A stretch of DNA of 64,000 bases from Devosia sp. A16 (GTDB lineage Bacteria; Pseudomonadota; Alphaproteobacteria; Rhizobiales; Devosiaceae), in contig NZ_CP012945.1 of NCBI RefSeq assembly GCF_001402915.1, positions 3,821,501 through 3,885,500 on the forward strand. Reading direction: 5' to 3'. The notes below the pieces were generated by a model that saw only the letters and a program-made list of their open reading frames with translations, was not told where the DNA came from and did no database searches. Positions within the stretch are counted from its first letter, which is position 1; each line of letters starts with the position of its first letter. The position numbers and the translations under genes are program-made. This document shows, one piece after another, positions 57,061-64,000 of the stretch.

Positions 57061-58115
57061 CCGTACTGCCTCGCCACCCAGTCACGATAGGCACCGCTGG
57101 TGACGTCGGCGACCCACGTCTCGTTGGCAAGGTACCAGTCGACCGTCCTGGCGAGCCCGGTCTCGAACGCCTCGGCCGGGCGCCAGCCGAGCTCTCCAGC
57201 GAGCTTCCTCGGGTCGATGGCGTAGCGCCGGTCGTGTCCCGGCCGATCGGTCACATGGGTGATCTGCGCCGCATAGCTGGCGCCATCGGCGCGCGGACGC
57301 TTCGCATCGAGCAGCGCACAGATCGCCCGCACCACTTCGATATTGGTCTTCTGGTTGTCGCCGCCGATATTGTAGGTCTCGCCCGGGACGCCGGCTTCGA
57401 GCACCCGCCGCAGGGCCGAGCAATGGTCGCCGACATAGAGCCAATCGCGCACCTGCAATCCGTCGCCATAGATCGGCAAATCCTTGCGGTTCAAGGCGTT
57501 ATGGATGATCAGCGGAATCAGTTTCTCAGGAAACTGCCAGGGCCCGTAGTTGTTCGAACAGTTGGTGACGATGGTCGCGAGCCCGTAGGTCTCGCGATAG
57601 GCTCGCACCAGATGATCCGAGGATGCTTTGGAGGCGGCATAGGGGCTGTTCGGCTTGTAGGGATTGGTCTCGGCGAACGGGGCCTCATCGCGCTCCAGCG
57701 TGCCATAGACCTCATCGGTCGAGACGTGCAGGAACCGGAAGCCCTGCCGCTTCGTCTCGTCGAGGCCGGCGACGTAAGCCCTTACCGCCTCGAGCAGGTG
57801 CAGCGTCCCCATGACGTTGGTCTCGAAGAACGGGGCAGGGCCCGAGATCGAGCGGTCGACATGGCTCTCGGCGGCGAAGTTGACCACCGCGCGAACCCCT
57901 TGGCCGCGCAGCAACTGCCCGACCAGCGCCGCATCGCCGATCGAGCCGCGCACGAAATGGTGCCGGCTGTCGCCGTTGAGCGAGGCAAGGTTGGCGAGAT
58001 TGCCAGCATAGGTCAGCGCGTCGAGCGTCACGACGGGCTCGTCATTGGCCGCCAGCCAGTCGAGGACAAAATTCGAGCCGATGAAACCGGCGCCGCCGGT
58101 CACCAGGATAGTCAT
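57057..58115 (-). CDS. rfbB: dTDP-glucose 4,6-dehydratase
   Basis: Second step of dTDP-L-rhamnose synthesis, an NAD-dependent extended SDR. The 352-residue product has ILVTGGAGFIGSNFVLDW, ALTYAGNLANLASL, VNFAAESHVDRSI, HVSTDEVYG, the catalytic YAASKA and NCSNNYGPWQFPEKLIP. It is followed by rfbD with a 4-nt overlap and preceded by a glycosyltransferase gene 61 nt upstream. Confidence 0.97.
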   Translation of the reverse strand: MTILVTGGAGFIGSNFVLDWLAANDEPVVTLDALTYAGNLANLASLNGDSRHHFVRGSIGDAALVGQLLRGQGVRAVVNFAAESHVDRSISGPAPFFETNVMGTLHLLEAVRAYVAGLDETKRQGFRFLHVSTDEVYGTLERDEAPFAETNPYKPNSPYAASKASSDHLVRAYRETYGLATIVTNCSNNYGPWQFPEKLIPLIIHNALNRKDLPIYGDGLQVRDWLYVGDHCSALRRVLEAGVPGETYNIGGDNQKTNIEVVRAICALLDAKRPRADGASYAAQITHVTDRPGHDRRYAIDPRKLAGELGWRPAEAFETGLARTVDWYLANETWVADVTSGAYRDWVARQYG

Positions 58116-58176
58116 GGTCTTATAGTCCCCTTCCCGTTGCGGACCTTAGCGGCAACGCCCATGATCTACTACCGCC

Positions 58177-59106
58177 TCAGAGCTTGCCCAGCAGGCCCGC
58201 TGCATAGAGCGATACCTGCCCCAGCGCAGTCTGCCGATACACGCCGGAGCGCCACAGGTCCACCAGCCGGTCAGGCAGCCGCCCCGAGCGCGCCTGGCGG
58301 AACCGATGGAGGGTTTCAGTTGCCGCGGGCGTCAGCAAATCGCGGCAGGCATCGAGCGCCGCCAAATTGTCGTCGTTCCACCGTACGAAGCGCCCACCAA
58401 ACGCCGCTTTCATCCGTGCCAGCCGTGCCCGCCAACCCTGGTTCGACCCGACAAGGTTCTCGCCATGCTGGCGGTAACGCACGTGCGGCGTCTCGTCATA
58501 GATGACGCGGCCGCCACCACCGGCGACGATCAGATAGGCGAACCAGTCGTGGCTGACGAACCCCGTGCGCGTCGCCGCCTCCCGGAGCAATTGGTGCGCC
58601 GCCCGATTGAGCACCATGGTGTTGCCCCCGCCGATGCTCTGCACCAGCGCGTTGGCAAAATCCGGCGGTCGGCGGAAGAGCGGGGAGCGCGACAGTTCCT
58701 CTCCATCCGCATCCGTGATGATGGTGCGCGCGCAATAAAGCGCCGGCCGGCTGCCGTAAATCTCCAGGGCGGCAACGGCGGCCTGGGTTTTCTCAGCGAG
58801 CCAGACGTCGTCCTGGTCGCAGAACGCCACGTAGTCGGCGTCGATCTTCGCGTTGGTCAGCAATGAACGGAAGTTTGCCGCAAAGCCGCGGCCGGGGCCG
58901 GGCAGGCGCATAAAGTCGCCCTTGCTCCAGTACACCGCCCAACGCTCCAGCGCGCCGAGCGTCCCGTCGGTCGAACCGTCGTCCGACGTCCAGACGTCGA
59001 TGATCGGCCATGTCTGCTGGTCGATCGAGCGCAATTGCTCATCGATGAACCGGGCGCCATTGAAGGTCGCCATCAGCACTGCCAGCCGCCCCCCAGCTGC
59101 CGTCAT
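58177..59106 (-). CDS. GT2 family glycosyltransferase (rhamnosyltransferase-like)
   Basis: A 309-residue GT-A enzyme: LAVLMATFNGARFIDEQLRS, the nucleotide-sugar site TSDDGSTDGTL, and the DxD-containing FCDQDDVWLAEK, a combination common in rhamnosyl and similar O-antigen transferases. SHDWFAYLIVAGGGG matches the catalytic base region. It is the first gene of the - strand arm, upstream of the dTDP-rhamnose genes, so transfer of rhamnose is plausible but inferred from context only. Confidence 0.88.
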   Translation of the reverse strand: MTAAGGRLAVLMATFNGARFIDEQLRSIDQQTWPIIDVWTSDDGSTDGTLGALERWAVYWSKGDFMRLPGPGRGFAANFRSLLTNAKIDADYVAFCDQDDVWLAEKTQAAVAALEIYGSRPALYCARTIITDADGEELSRSPLFRRPPDFANALVQSIGGGNTMVLNRAAHQLLREAATRTGFVSHDWFAYLIVAGGGGRVIYDETPHVRYRQHGENLVGSNQGWRARLARMKAAFGGRFVRWNDDNLAALDACRDLLTPAATETLHRFRQARSGRLPDRLVDLWRSGVYRQTALGQVSLYAAGLLGKL

Positions 59107-59490
59107 TGCCGCCGGTCCTCGTCAATCGTACGCCAGTTCGCAACAAACCACCGCACGCGAAGACCGAAATCTCTGCGTAGCATAACCACTTAGCCTTGTA
59201 TCCCTGCCCCGAAGGGCCGGGCGTTGTCGACGGTCCACACTGACGACTGCGCCGTGCAACATAGCTAGTGCGATAGAATGATCAAGCGCCATTGCTTGCC
59301 ATCACTTTTAGCGTGCACGAACAAAGCTTTGGCTCCCACTCGCAACCTGACTGGCATTGTCGATGACTTCGCGATCCACACGCCGTTGCATGGCAGATCT
59401 CCGATTCACGTGGGGTGCATCAGCGCCACTTCCCGAGTCCACGGCGGAGCAATGCCATGCTAATCACCCTCATCCTTGGAGGAGGACACC
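59107..59490. other. Non-coding gap between polysaccharide locus and fucU-like gene
   Basis: This 384-nt interval must carry the divergent promoters of the rhamnose operon (-) and of the mutarotase gene (+). I see no operator or hairpin of note. A 61-codon open frame at 59278-59463 has no ribosome-binding site and no recognisable features and is not called. Confidence 0.5.
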
Positions 59491-59943
59491 ATGCTCAAGG
59501 GGCTCGATCCCATCCTGAATGCCGATGTGCTGCACGCACTCAAATCCATGGGGCATGGCGATGATCTCATCATCGCCGACATGAACTTCCCGTCGGATTC
59601 GATTGCCCGGCAGACCGTCTACGGCAAGTTGCTGAAGCTCGAGAACGTCACTGCCGGCCGCGCCGTCGAGGCGGTGCTGTCGCTGATGCCGCTCGACAGC
59701 TTCGTGCCGCATCCGGCGCTGCGGATGGAGATCGTGGGCCAGCCCGACGAGGTGCCGCCGGTACAGCAGGAGGTGCAGGCGGCGATCGACAGGGCCGAGG
59801 GCAGGCCGGCACCGATGGGCTCGATCGAGCGCTTCGCCTTCTACGCGGCAGCCAAACAATCCTACGCGGTGATCCAGACCGGCGAGCGCCGGTTTTACGG
59901 CTGCTTCATTCTCAAGAAGGGCGTGTTGCCGCCGGACGCATAA
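59491..59943 (+). CDS. RbsD/FucU family sugar mutarotase
   Basis: A 150-residue protein of the RbsD/FucU fold, which interconverts alpha and beta anomers of sugars such as fucose or ribose. Seen are LKGLDPILNADVLHALKSMG (with His), HGDDLIIADMNFPSDS, VYGKLLKLENVTAGRAVEAV and a C-terminal YAVIQTGERRFYGCFILKKG. The pattern favours the FucU branch (L-fucose mutarotase) over RbsD. The ATG has a strong GGAGGAGG upstream; an ATG five codons earlier lacks one. It precedes a carbohydrate importer, so it may condition the imported sugar. Confidence 0.85.
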   Translation: MLKGLDPILNADVLHALKSMGHGDDLIIADMNFPSDSIARQTVYGKLLKLENVTAGRAVEAVLSLMPLDSFVPHPALRMEIVGQPDEVPPVQQEVQAAIDRAEGRPAPMGSIERFAFYAAAKQSYAVIQTGERRFYGCFILKKGVLPPDA

Positions 59944-60034
59944 CCGAAACTGTGCATTCACTGATGAAAGCAGGCACTACTCACCAATGAATGCAACCCC
60001 CACTTTGTGCGTTCGGCGGGCTACCGGCCCTCGG

Positions 60035-60069
60035 CAACATGTTGACTCCTAACATGTCAGCTCCATACC
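60035..60069 (+). promoter_or_regulatory. Possible promoter with overlapping ACATGT repeats
   Basis: CAACATGTTG (60035-60044) is a perfect palindrome and ACATGT recurs at 60053-60058. TTGACT at 60042-60047 could be a -35 element, with CATACC about 16 nt further as a poor -10. It lies about 170 nt before the substrate-binding protein gene. Weak but suggestive. Confidence 0.3.
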
Positions 60070-60090
60070 ATTCCTCAGCATCCCGCATAT

Positions 60091-60106
60091 AAGGGAGCGC
60101 TCCCTG
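60091..60106. promoter_or_regulatory. LacI-family operator upstream of the sugar ABC importer
   Basis: GGGAGCGCTCCC (60093-60104) is a perfect palindrome with the central CG typical of LacI-family operators; TGGGAGCGCTCCCA is the known CelR operator of Thermobifida. It lies downstream of the possible promoter and about 135 nt before the importer's first gene. No LacI gene is in the window. Confidence 0.6.
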
Positions 60107-60239
60107 GGGAGGGACGTAGGCAGGGGTTGAGGGACTGGGTTGCGCCGTGGCGCGGCCCGACCTGCACGTGCACTTCCTATCGAGCGCCGGCGCGGAGGCG
60201 ACAACGCCGCTGGAAGCGGCGCTTTGAGGGAGAACAGAC

Positions 60240-61871
60240 GTGAAACTCGAACTCTACAACCGGGTTATGGCCATGCAGGCCAGCCGCCGCAGCTTCATGA
60301 AGGGCGCCGCCGCGTTGGCCGCCGGCACCGCGCTCAGCGGCACCTTTGCCGGTCGCGCCCTGGCGCAGGACGACCTGCGCGCCCAGATCCTGCAGATCCC
60401 CGGCGTCGGCAAGGGCTCGCCCACCGATGCCGATTGGCAGAAGGTTGGCGAACTCTGCCTCGGCGCCACCAAGGCCAATGTGGCCGAAGGTGAATTCGCC
60501 GGCGTCGAGCTGACCTTCATGGGGCTCAACAACCAGAACCTGCACAACTTCCTGTTCCGCGGCTTCCTGAAGCCGTGGGAGGCCTATACCGGCGCCAAGA
60601 TCAACTGGATCGACCTGGCGCAGGCCGACTACAATGCCCGCCTGCAGCAGTCGATCGCCACCGGCACGGTGGATTTCGACATCACCGAGATGGGCGCGCC
60701 TTTCGAGGGCGACACCGCCGGCAAGGGCCTGCTCGACGAGATGCCCGAGTGGGTCGCCACCCAGATCGATTCCAAGGATCTGGTGGGTTACCTGCAGCCG
60801 CCGGTCGGCACCTGGAACGGCAAGACCTACCGCGTCAACCTCGACGGCGACACGCACACCTTCGCCTATCGCAAGGATTATTTCGGCGAGGGCTCGATCA
60901 GCGGCCAGCCGGTCCCCACCCATTGGGAGGAGATCGCCACGTTGCCGGCCGCGCTCGCCGGCAAGAACGATCCGCTCACCGGGGCCCAGGCCTATGGCTT
61001 CCTCGATCCGCTGAAATACCAGTGGGGCGGCTTCGGCTTCTACTTCCTCGGCGATCGCGCCGCGGCCTATGCCAAGCATCCGGACGATCCGGCCTGGCTG
61101 TTCGATCCCGACACCATGAAGCCGCGCGTCAACAATCCCGGCTGGGTGCAGGCGATCCAGGATGTGCTCGACCTGGTCAAGGCCAATGCCTATCCGCCCG
61201 ATCAGCTCAACGCCGATCCCAACACCACCGCGTTCAGCCAGTTCCTCGGCGGCACTGGTGCGGCGCTCTGCTGGTGGGGCGACGTGGGCTCCAACGCCCG
61301 CACCTCCGATACCTCGGTGGTCGGCGATGTCGTCGGCTTCTCGATCAACCCCGGCGCCAAGAAGGTCTACAATTCCAAGACCGCCGCCTGGGAAGAGAAG
61401 GAGAACTTCGCGCCCAACCTCGCCTATCTGGGCTGGGGCGTTTACGTGACGAGCCGCGTCTCCGGCGACGAGAAGAAGCGCAAGGCCGCCTGGTCGGCCG
61501 CCGCGCATCTGGGCGGCAAGGACATTTCGCTGTGGATGGCCGCCTATCCGTCGGGCTTCCAGCCCTACCGCAACTCGCAGTTCCAGTATGACGAGTGGGT
61601 GGCGGCCGGCTACGACCGTGACTTCGTCGAAGATTACCTCGGCTCCAACCTCGACAGCTACAACCACCCGAACGGCGCCATCGAGCCTCGCATCCCCGGC
61701 ATCTTCCAGTACTATTCGATCGCCGAGGATGAGCTGGTGAAGGGCATCAACGGCCAGTACGCCTCGGCCCAGGAGACGGCCGACGCGATTGCCGCGGCTT
61801 GGGAGAAGATCACCGACCAGATCGGCCGCGAGGACCAGATCAAGCTCTACAAGGCTTCGCTCGGCATGTGA
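60240..61871 (+). CDS. Carbohydrate ABC transporter substrate-binding protein (Tat-exported)
   Basis: A 543-residue extracellular solute-binding protein (family 1 type). The N-terminus has a twin-arginine signal: SRRSFMKGAAALAAG with Arg16 and Arg17, then cleavage near ALAQ. The mature protein has the two-lobe pattern of sugar-binding proteins (LQQSIATGTVDFDITEMG, YRVNLDGDTHTFAYRKDYF, HWEEIATLPAAL, and ACWWGD-like LCWWGDVGS), longer than usual maltose-type proteins. Export folded by Tat is common for such proteins in Hyphomicrobiales. The start is a GTG with GAGGGAG upstream. Ligand unknown; the LacI operator and FucU neighbour suggest a sugar. Confidence 0.88.
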   Translation: MKLELYNRVMAMQASRRSFMKGAAALAAGTALSGTFAGRALAQDDLRAQILQIPGVGKGSPTDADWQKVGELCLGATKANVAEGEFAGVELTFMGLNNQNLHNFLFRGFLKPWEAYTGAKINWIDLAQADYNARLQQSIATGTVDFDITEMGAPFEGDTAGKGLLDEMPEWVATQIDSKDLVGYLQPPVGTWNGKTYRVNLDGDTHTFAYRKDYFGEGSISGQPVPTHWEEIATLPAALAGKNDPLTGAQAYGFLDPLKYQWGGFGFYFLGDRAAAYAKHPDDPAWLFDPDTMKPRVNNPGWVQAIQDVLDLVKANAYPPDQLNADPNTTAFSQFLGGTGAALCWWGDVGSNARTSDTSVVGDVVGFSINPGAKKVYNSKTAAWEEKENFAPNLAYLGWGVYVTSRVSGDEKKRKAAWSAAAHLGGKDISLWMAAYPSGFQPYRNSQFQYDEWVAAGYDRDFVEDYLGSNLDSYNHPNGAIEPRIPGIFQYYSIAEDELVKGINGQYASAQETADAIAAAWEKITDQIGREDQIKLYKASLGM

Positions 61872-61900
61872 TGCCGCGCCCGGCGTGATTGACAATCCAC

Positions 61901-61947
61901 GGCTGGTGGCGGACCGTCACCAGCCGATTTAGTTCCGAGCTAGAACT
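61901..61947 (+). other. Intercistronic stem-loops between binding protein and permease genes
   Basis: GGCTGGTG (61901-61908) pairs perfectly with CACCAGCC (61918-61925), and AGTTC (61931-61935) with GAACT (61943-61947). Hairpins at this place in binding-protein-dependent transport operons usually stabilise the upstream mRNA and lower permease expression. The permease ATG follows 17 nt later. Confidence 0.55.
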
Positions 61948-61963
61948 ATCGGATGAGGCATGG

Positions 61964-63058
61964 ATGGCGTTGACTGAATCACCGAGCTACGGCGCCGTCT
62001 CGCGTCGCCGCAAGGACGGGGGCAGGGCGCTCATCGCCGCGGCCAGCGTTCTCTTTGTCGCCGTCGCCGTGCTGCAGGCGCTGAACTCGGCCGGCGTGCT
62101 GCCGCTCGGGCTCAAGGACTGGCGGCCGACGCTTTACGCCTTCCTCGTCTGGTCGGTGGCACTGGGCGTCGGCATGGTGCTGGCGCGCGGCGAGGCGGGG
62201 CTGAAGGCGCTGTTCATCCTGCCGGCGGCGCTGTTCACCGCGGCGATGGCGATTTTTCCGACCCTGTTCGGCCTCTCCATCGCCTTCACCGACTGGAACC
62301 TCGCCTCGTTCACCGGGCAGAAGTTCAACGGCATCGACAACCTGCTGCAGCTGGTGCGCGACCCGTTCTACTGGAACGCCATGCGCAACATGGTGATCTA
62401 CGTACTCTTCGTCTTCGTCGAGTATGCCATCGCCTTCGGCCTCGCACTGCTGCTCAACGCCGAGATCCGCGCCCGCAAATTCTGGCGCGTCGTCTTCCTC
62501 ATCCCGCTGATGCTGTCGCCCGTCGCCGTCAGCTGGATGGTCGGCAAGTCGATGCTCGAATACCGCTTTGGCCCGGTGGCCCGCTTCGCCCGCTGGCTCG
62601 GCGTCAATAACCCGAGCTTCTTCACCGACCCGTGGGTGGCGCGCCTGTGGATCGAGGCGATGGATGCCTGGGTGTCGATCCCGTTCGTGATGATCCTCCT
62701 GCTGGCGGGCCTCCAGGCCATGCCCAAGGAGGTCATCGAGGCCGCCAAGGTCGACGGCGCTTCGCCCTGGCAGCGCTTCTGGCAGGTGATCTTCCCGCTG
62801 ATGCTGCCGGTCTCGATCACTGCGATCGTGTTGCGCATCATCTTCAAGCTCAAGCTCGCCGACATCATCATCACCGTCACCTCGGGCGGCCCCGGCGGCG
62901 CCACCGACAGCGTCTCGAGCTTCATCTACCGCGAGTATCGCGACCGCTCGAATGTCGGCTACGGCACCATGCTGGCGATGTTCTACCTGGTGGTGATCGT
63001 GATCTTCGTGACCCTGCTGCTGAAGTTCCTGCGCAAGCACATGCAGAGGATGACCTGA
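61964..63058 (+). CDS. Carbohydrate ABC transporter permease 1
   Basis: A 364-residue inner-membrane permease (MalF/UgpA type) with about eight helices: two extra N-terminal helices (about 20-75) before the six-helix core. The cytoplasmic EAA loop that contacts the ATPase is EVIEAAKVDGASPWQRFWQVIFP. The ATG at 61964 has GAGG 5 nt upstream; the longer frame would begin in the hairpin region. Its stop overlaps the next permease start (TGATG). No ATPase gene is in the window; it may lie beyond the right edge or be shared. Confidence 0.92.
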   Translation: MALTESPSYGAVSRRRKDGGRALIAAASVLFVAVAVLQALNSAGVLPLGLKDWRPTLYAFLVWSVALGVGMVLARGEAGLKALFILPAALFTAAMAIFPTLFGLSIAFTDWNLASFTGQKFNGIDNLLQLVRDPFYWNAMRNMVIYVLFVFVEYAIAFGLALLLNAEIRARKFWRVVFLIPLMLSPVAVSWMVGKSMLEYRFGPVARFARWLGVNNPSFFTDPWVARLWIEAMDAWVSIPFVMILLLAGLQAMPKEVIEAAKVDGASPWQRFWQVIFPLMLPVSITAIVLRIIFKLKLADIIITVTSGGPGGATDSVSSFIYREYRDRSNVGYGTMLAMFYLVVIVIFVTLLLKFLRKHMQRMT

Positions 63059-63993
63059 TGGCTGCCGAAGCTACCCTCTCTGTTCCGGCCTCGGCCGATA
63101 CCGGCGCAGCCACCCGGCGGTTGAAGCATGTCGCCGGCAAGGTCGGCATCTATGCCGCCCTAGTCATCTGGGCCTTCGTCTCGCTGTTCCCGGTCTACTG
63201 GACCATCACCACCTCGATGAAGGTGGCCAAGGATGTGCAGCTCGGCCACCTGATCCCGTGGGTCGATTTCCAGCCCAACTGGCTCGGCTGGCGCTCGTTG
63301 GGGCTCTCACCCGACACCATCGGGCAGGTGTCGACGGTGCGCGACGAGTTCCTCGATCGCTTCCTCAATTCGATCTACACCGCCTTTGGCGCCTCGTTCC
63401 TCGCGGTGCTGATCGGCGCGCTCGCAGCCTATGGCCTCAGCCGCTTCCAGTACAAGTTCCTCTGGATGAGGAACCAGGACCTGAGCTTCTTCTTCCTGAG
63501 CCAGCTGATCCTGCCGCCGGTGGTGCTGGCGCTGCCGTTCCTCGTGCTCTACCGCGAGCTGGCATTGCTCGACAGCATCATCGGCCTTGTCCTCCTCTAC
63601 ACCCTCACCGTGCTGCCGATCGTCATCTGGATCATGAAGGACCAGTTCGACACCATCCCGATCGAGCTCGACGAGGCGGCGCAGGTCGATGGTCTGGGGC
63701 CCTGGGGCTCTTTCTTCCGCATCATCCTGCCGATGGCGCTGCCGGGGATGGTGGCGGCCTTCATCCTCAGCCTGATCCTCTGCTGGAACGAGTATTTCTT
63801 CGCCGCGCTGCTCACCGGCTCGGAGGCCAAGACCCTGCCGGTGATGGTCGCCAGCCAGACCGGCTCGCAAGGCATCAACTGGTGGAGCATGGCCGCGCTC
63901 TCCACCGCCGCCATCGCGCCGCTGGTGGTCGTCGGCGTGCTGCTCGAGCGCTACATCATTCGCGGCCTGACGGCGGGGTCGGTGAAGGGGTAG
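63058..63993 (+). CDS. Carbohydrate ABC transporter permease 2
   Basis: A 311-residue permease of the MalG/UgpE type with six helices. The first helix is GIYAALVIWAFVSLFPVYWT, followed by TTSMKVAKDVQ, and the EAA loop is ELDEAAQVDGLGPWGSFFRIILP. The C-terminus ends with RYIIRGLTAGSVKG, the normal MalG-like ending, so it is complete although only 7 nt from the window edge. The start overlaps the stop of permease 1. Confidence 0.93.
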   Translation: MAAEATLSVPASADTGAATRRLKHVAGKVGIYAALVIWAFVSLFPVYWTITTSMKVAKDVQLGHLIPWVDFQPNWLGWRSLGLSPDTIGQVSTVRDEFLDRFLNSIYTAFGASFLAVLIGALAAYGLSRFQYKFLWMRNQDLSFFFLSQLILPPVVLALPFLVLYRELALLDSIIGLVLLYTLTVLPIVIWIMKDQFDTIPIELDEAAQVDGLGPWGSFFRIILPMALPGMVAAFILSLILCWNEYFFAALLTGSEAKTLPVMVASQTGSQGINWWSMAALSTAAIAPLVVVGVLLERYIIRGLTAGSVKG

Positions 63994-64000
63994 GGGCCAG

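Noticed and set aside
59278-59463. A 61-codon open frame before the fucU-like gene
   Set aside because: No ribosome-binding site, no recognisable features, and random-looking composition.

Overview
The window looks like a chromosomal segment of an alphaproteobacterium of the Hyphomicrobiales, probably Devosia or a relative. The base composition is GC-rich and starts at GTG and TTG are frequent. Gene content fits: class II DAHP synthase, DUF2865 and DUF2059 proteins, an HWE-family histidine kinase, citramalate synthase, and a ScfR/PccR-type regulator divergent from pccB. Two intergenic sites match the alphaproteobacterial general stress (EcfG) promoter pattern GGAAC-N16/17-CGTT. The genus is inference. 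I saw no rRNA, tRNA, CRISPR array, prophage or classical insertion sequence.

Layout. 0-14 kb: envelope and housekeeping genes (L,D-transpeptidase, rpiA, DUF2059, gor, class II DAHP synthase, a PAS/HWE kinase overlapping a response regulator tail to tail, an outer-membrane protein, nadE, gltX, DUF2865, a small secreted protein). 14.3-20.6 kb: a chain from cysS to cimA in which nearly every gene overlaps the next by 4 nt (cysS, DUF559, VOC, VOC, GFA, prolyl iminopeptidase, GFA, cimA). 20.6-26 kb: a LysM protein, an ArsR/Atm1 pair, an acyltransferase and a frameshifted antitoxin remnant. 26.3-31.5 kb: a PadR-controlled RND efflux operon with a clear dyad operator. 31.6-35.3 kb: nadC-cysQ, and a divergent OmpA-like gene behind an EcfG-type promoter. 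35.4-43.8 kb: the complete propionyl-CoA to succinyl-CoA route (scfR/pccR, pccB, pccA, methylmalonyl-CoA mutase, epimerase), interrupted by a DUF559 gene associated with perfect 42-bp inverted repeats. 43.9-59.1 kb: a surface polysaccharide locus of two convergent arms: an ABC exporter, methyltransferase and acyltransferase on +; dTDP-rhamnose synthesis, a glycosyltransferase and two multi-domain fusion enzymes on -. 59.5-64 kb: a FucU-like mutarotase and a carbohydrate ABC importer behind a LacI-type operator.

How it works together. The polysaccharide locus makes dTDP-L-rhamnose, assembles and decorates a glycan (glycosyltransfer, methylation, acylation, probably pyruvylation) and exports it through a two-gene ABC transporter. 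The propionate block channels propionyl-CoA into the TCA cycle under a fatty-acyl-CoA-sensing regulator.

The most unusual signal is two DUF559 (Vsr-like, PD-(D/E)XK-like) genes, each physically tied to palindromic repeats that are translated in frame with the gene, inside otherwise tight operons. Four kinds of REP-like palindromes occur in the window. This resembles the REP/RAYT relationship but with a nuclease-like gene; that interpretation is a hypothesis.
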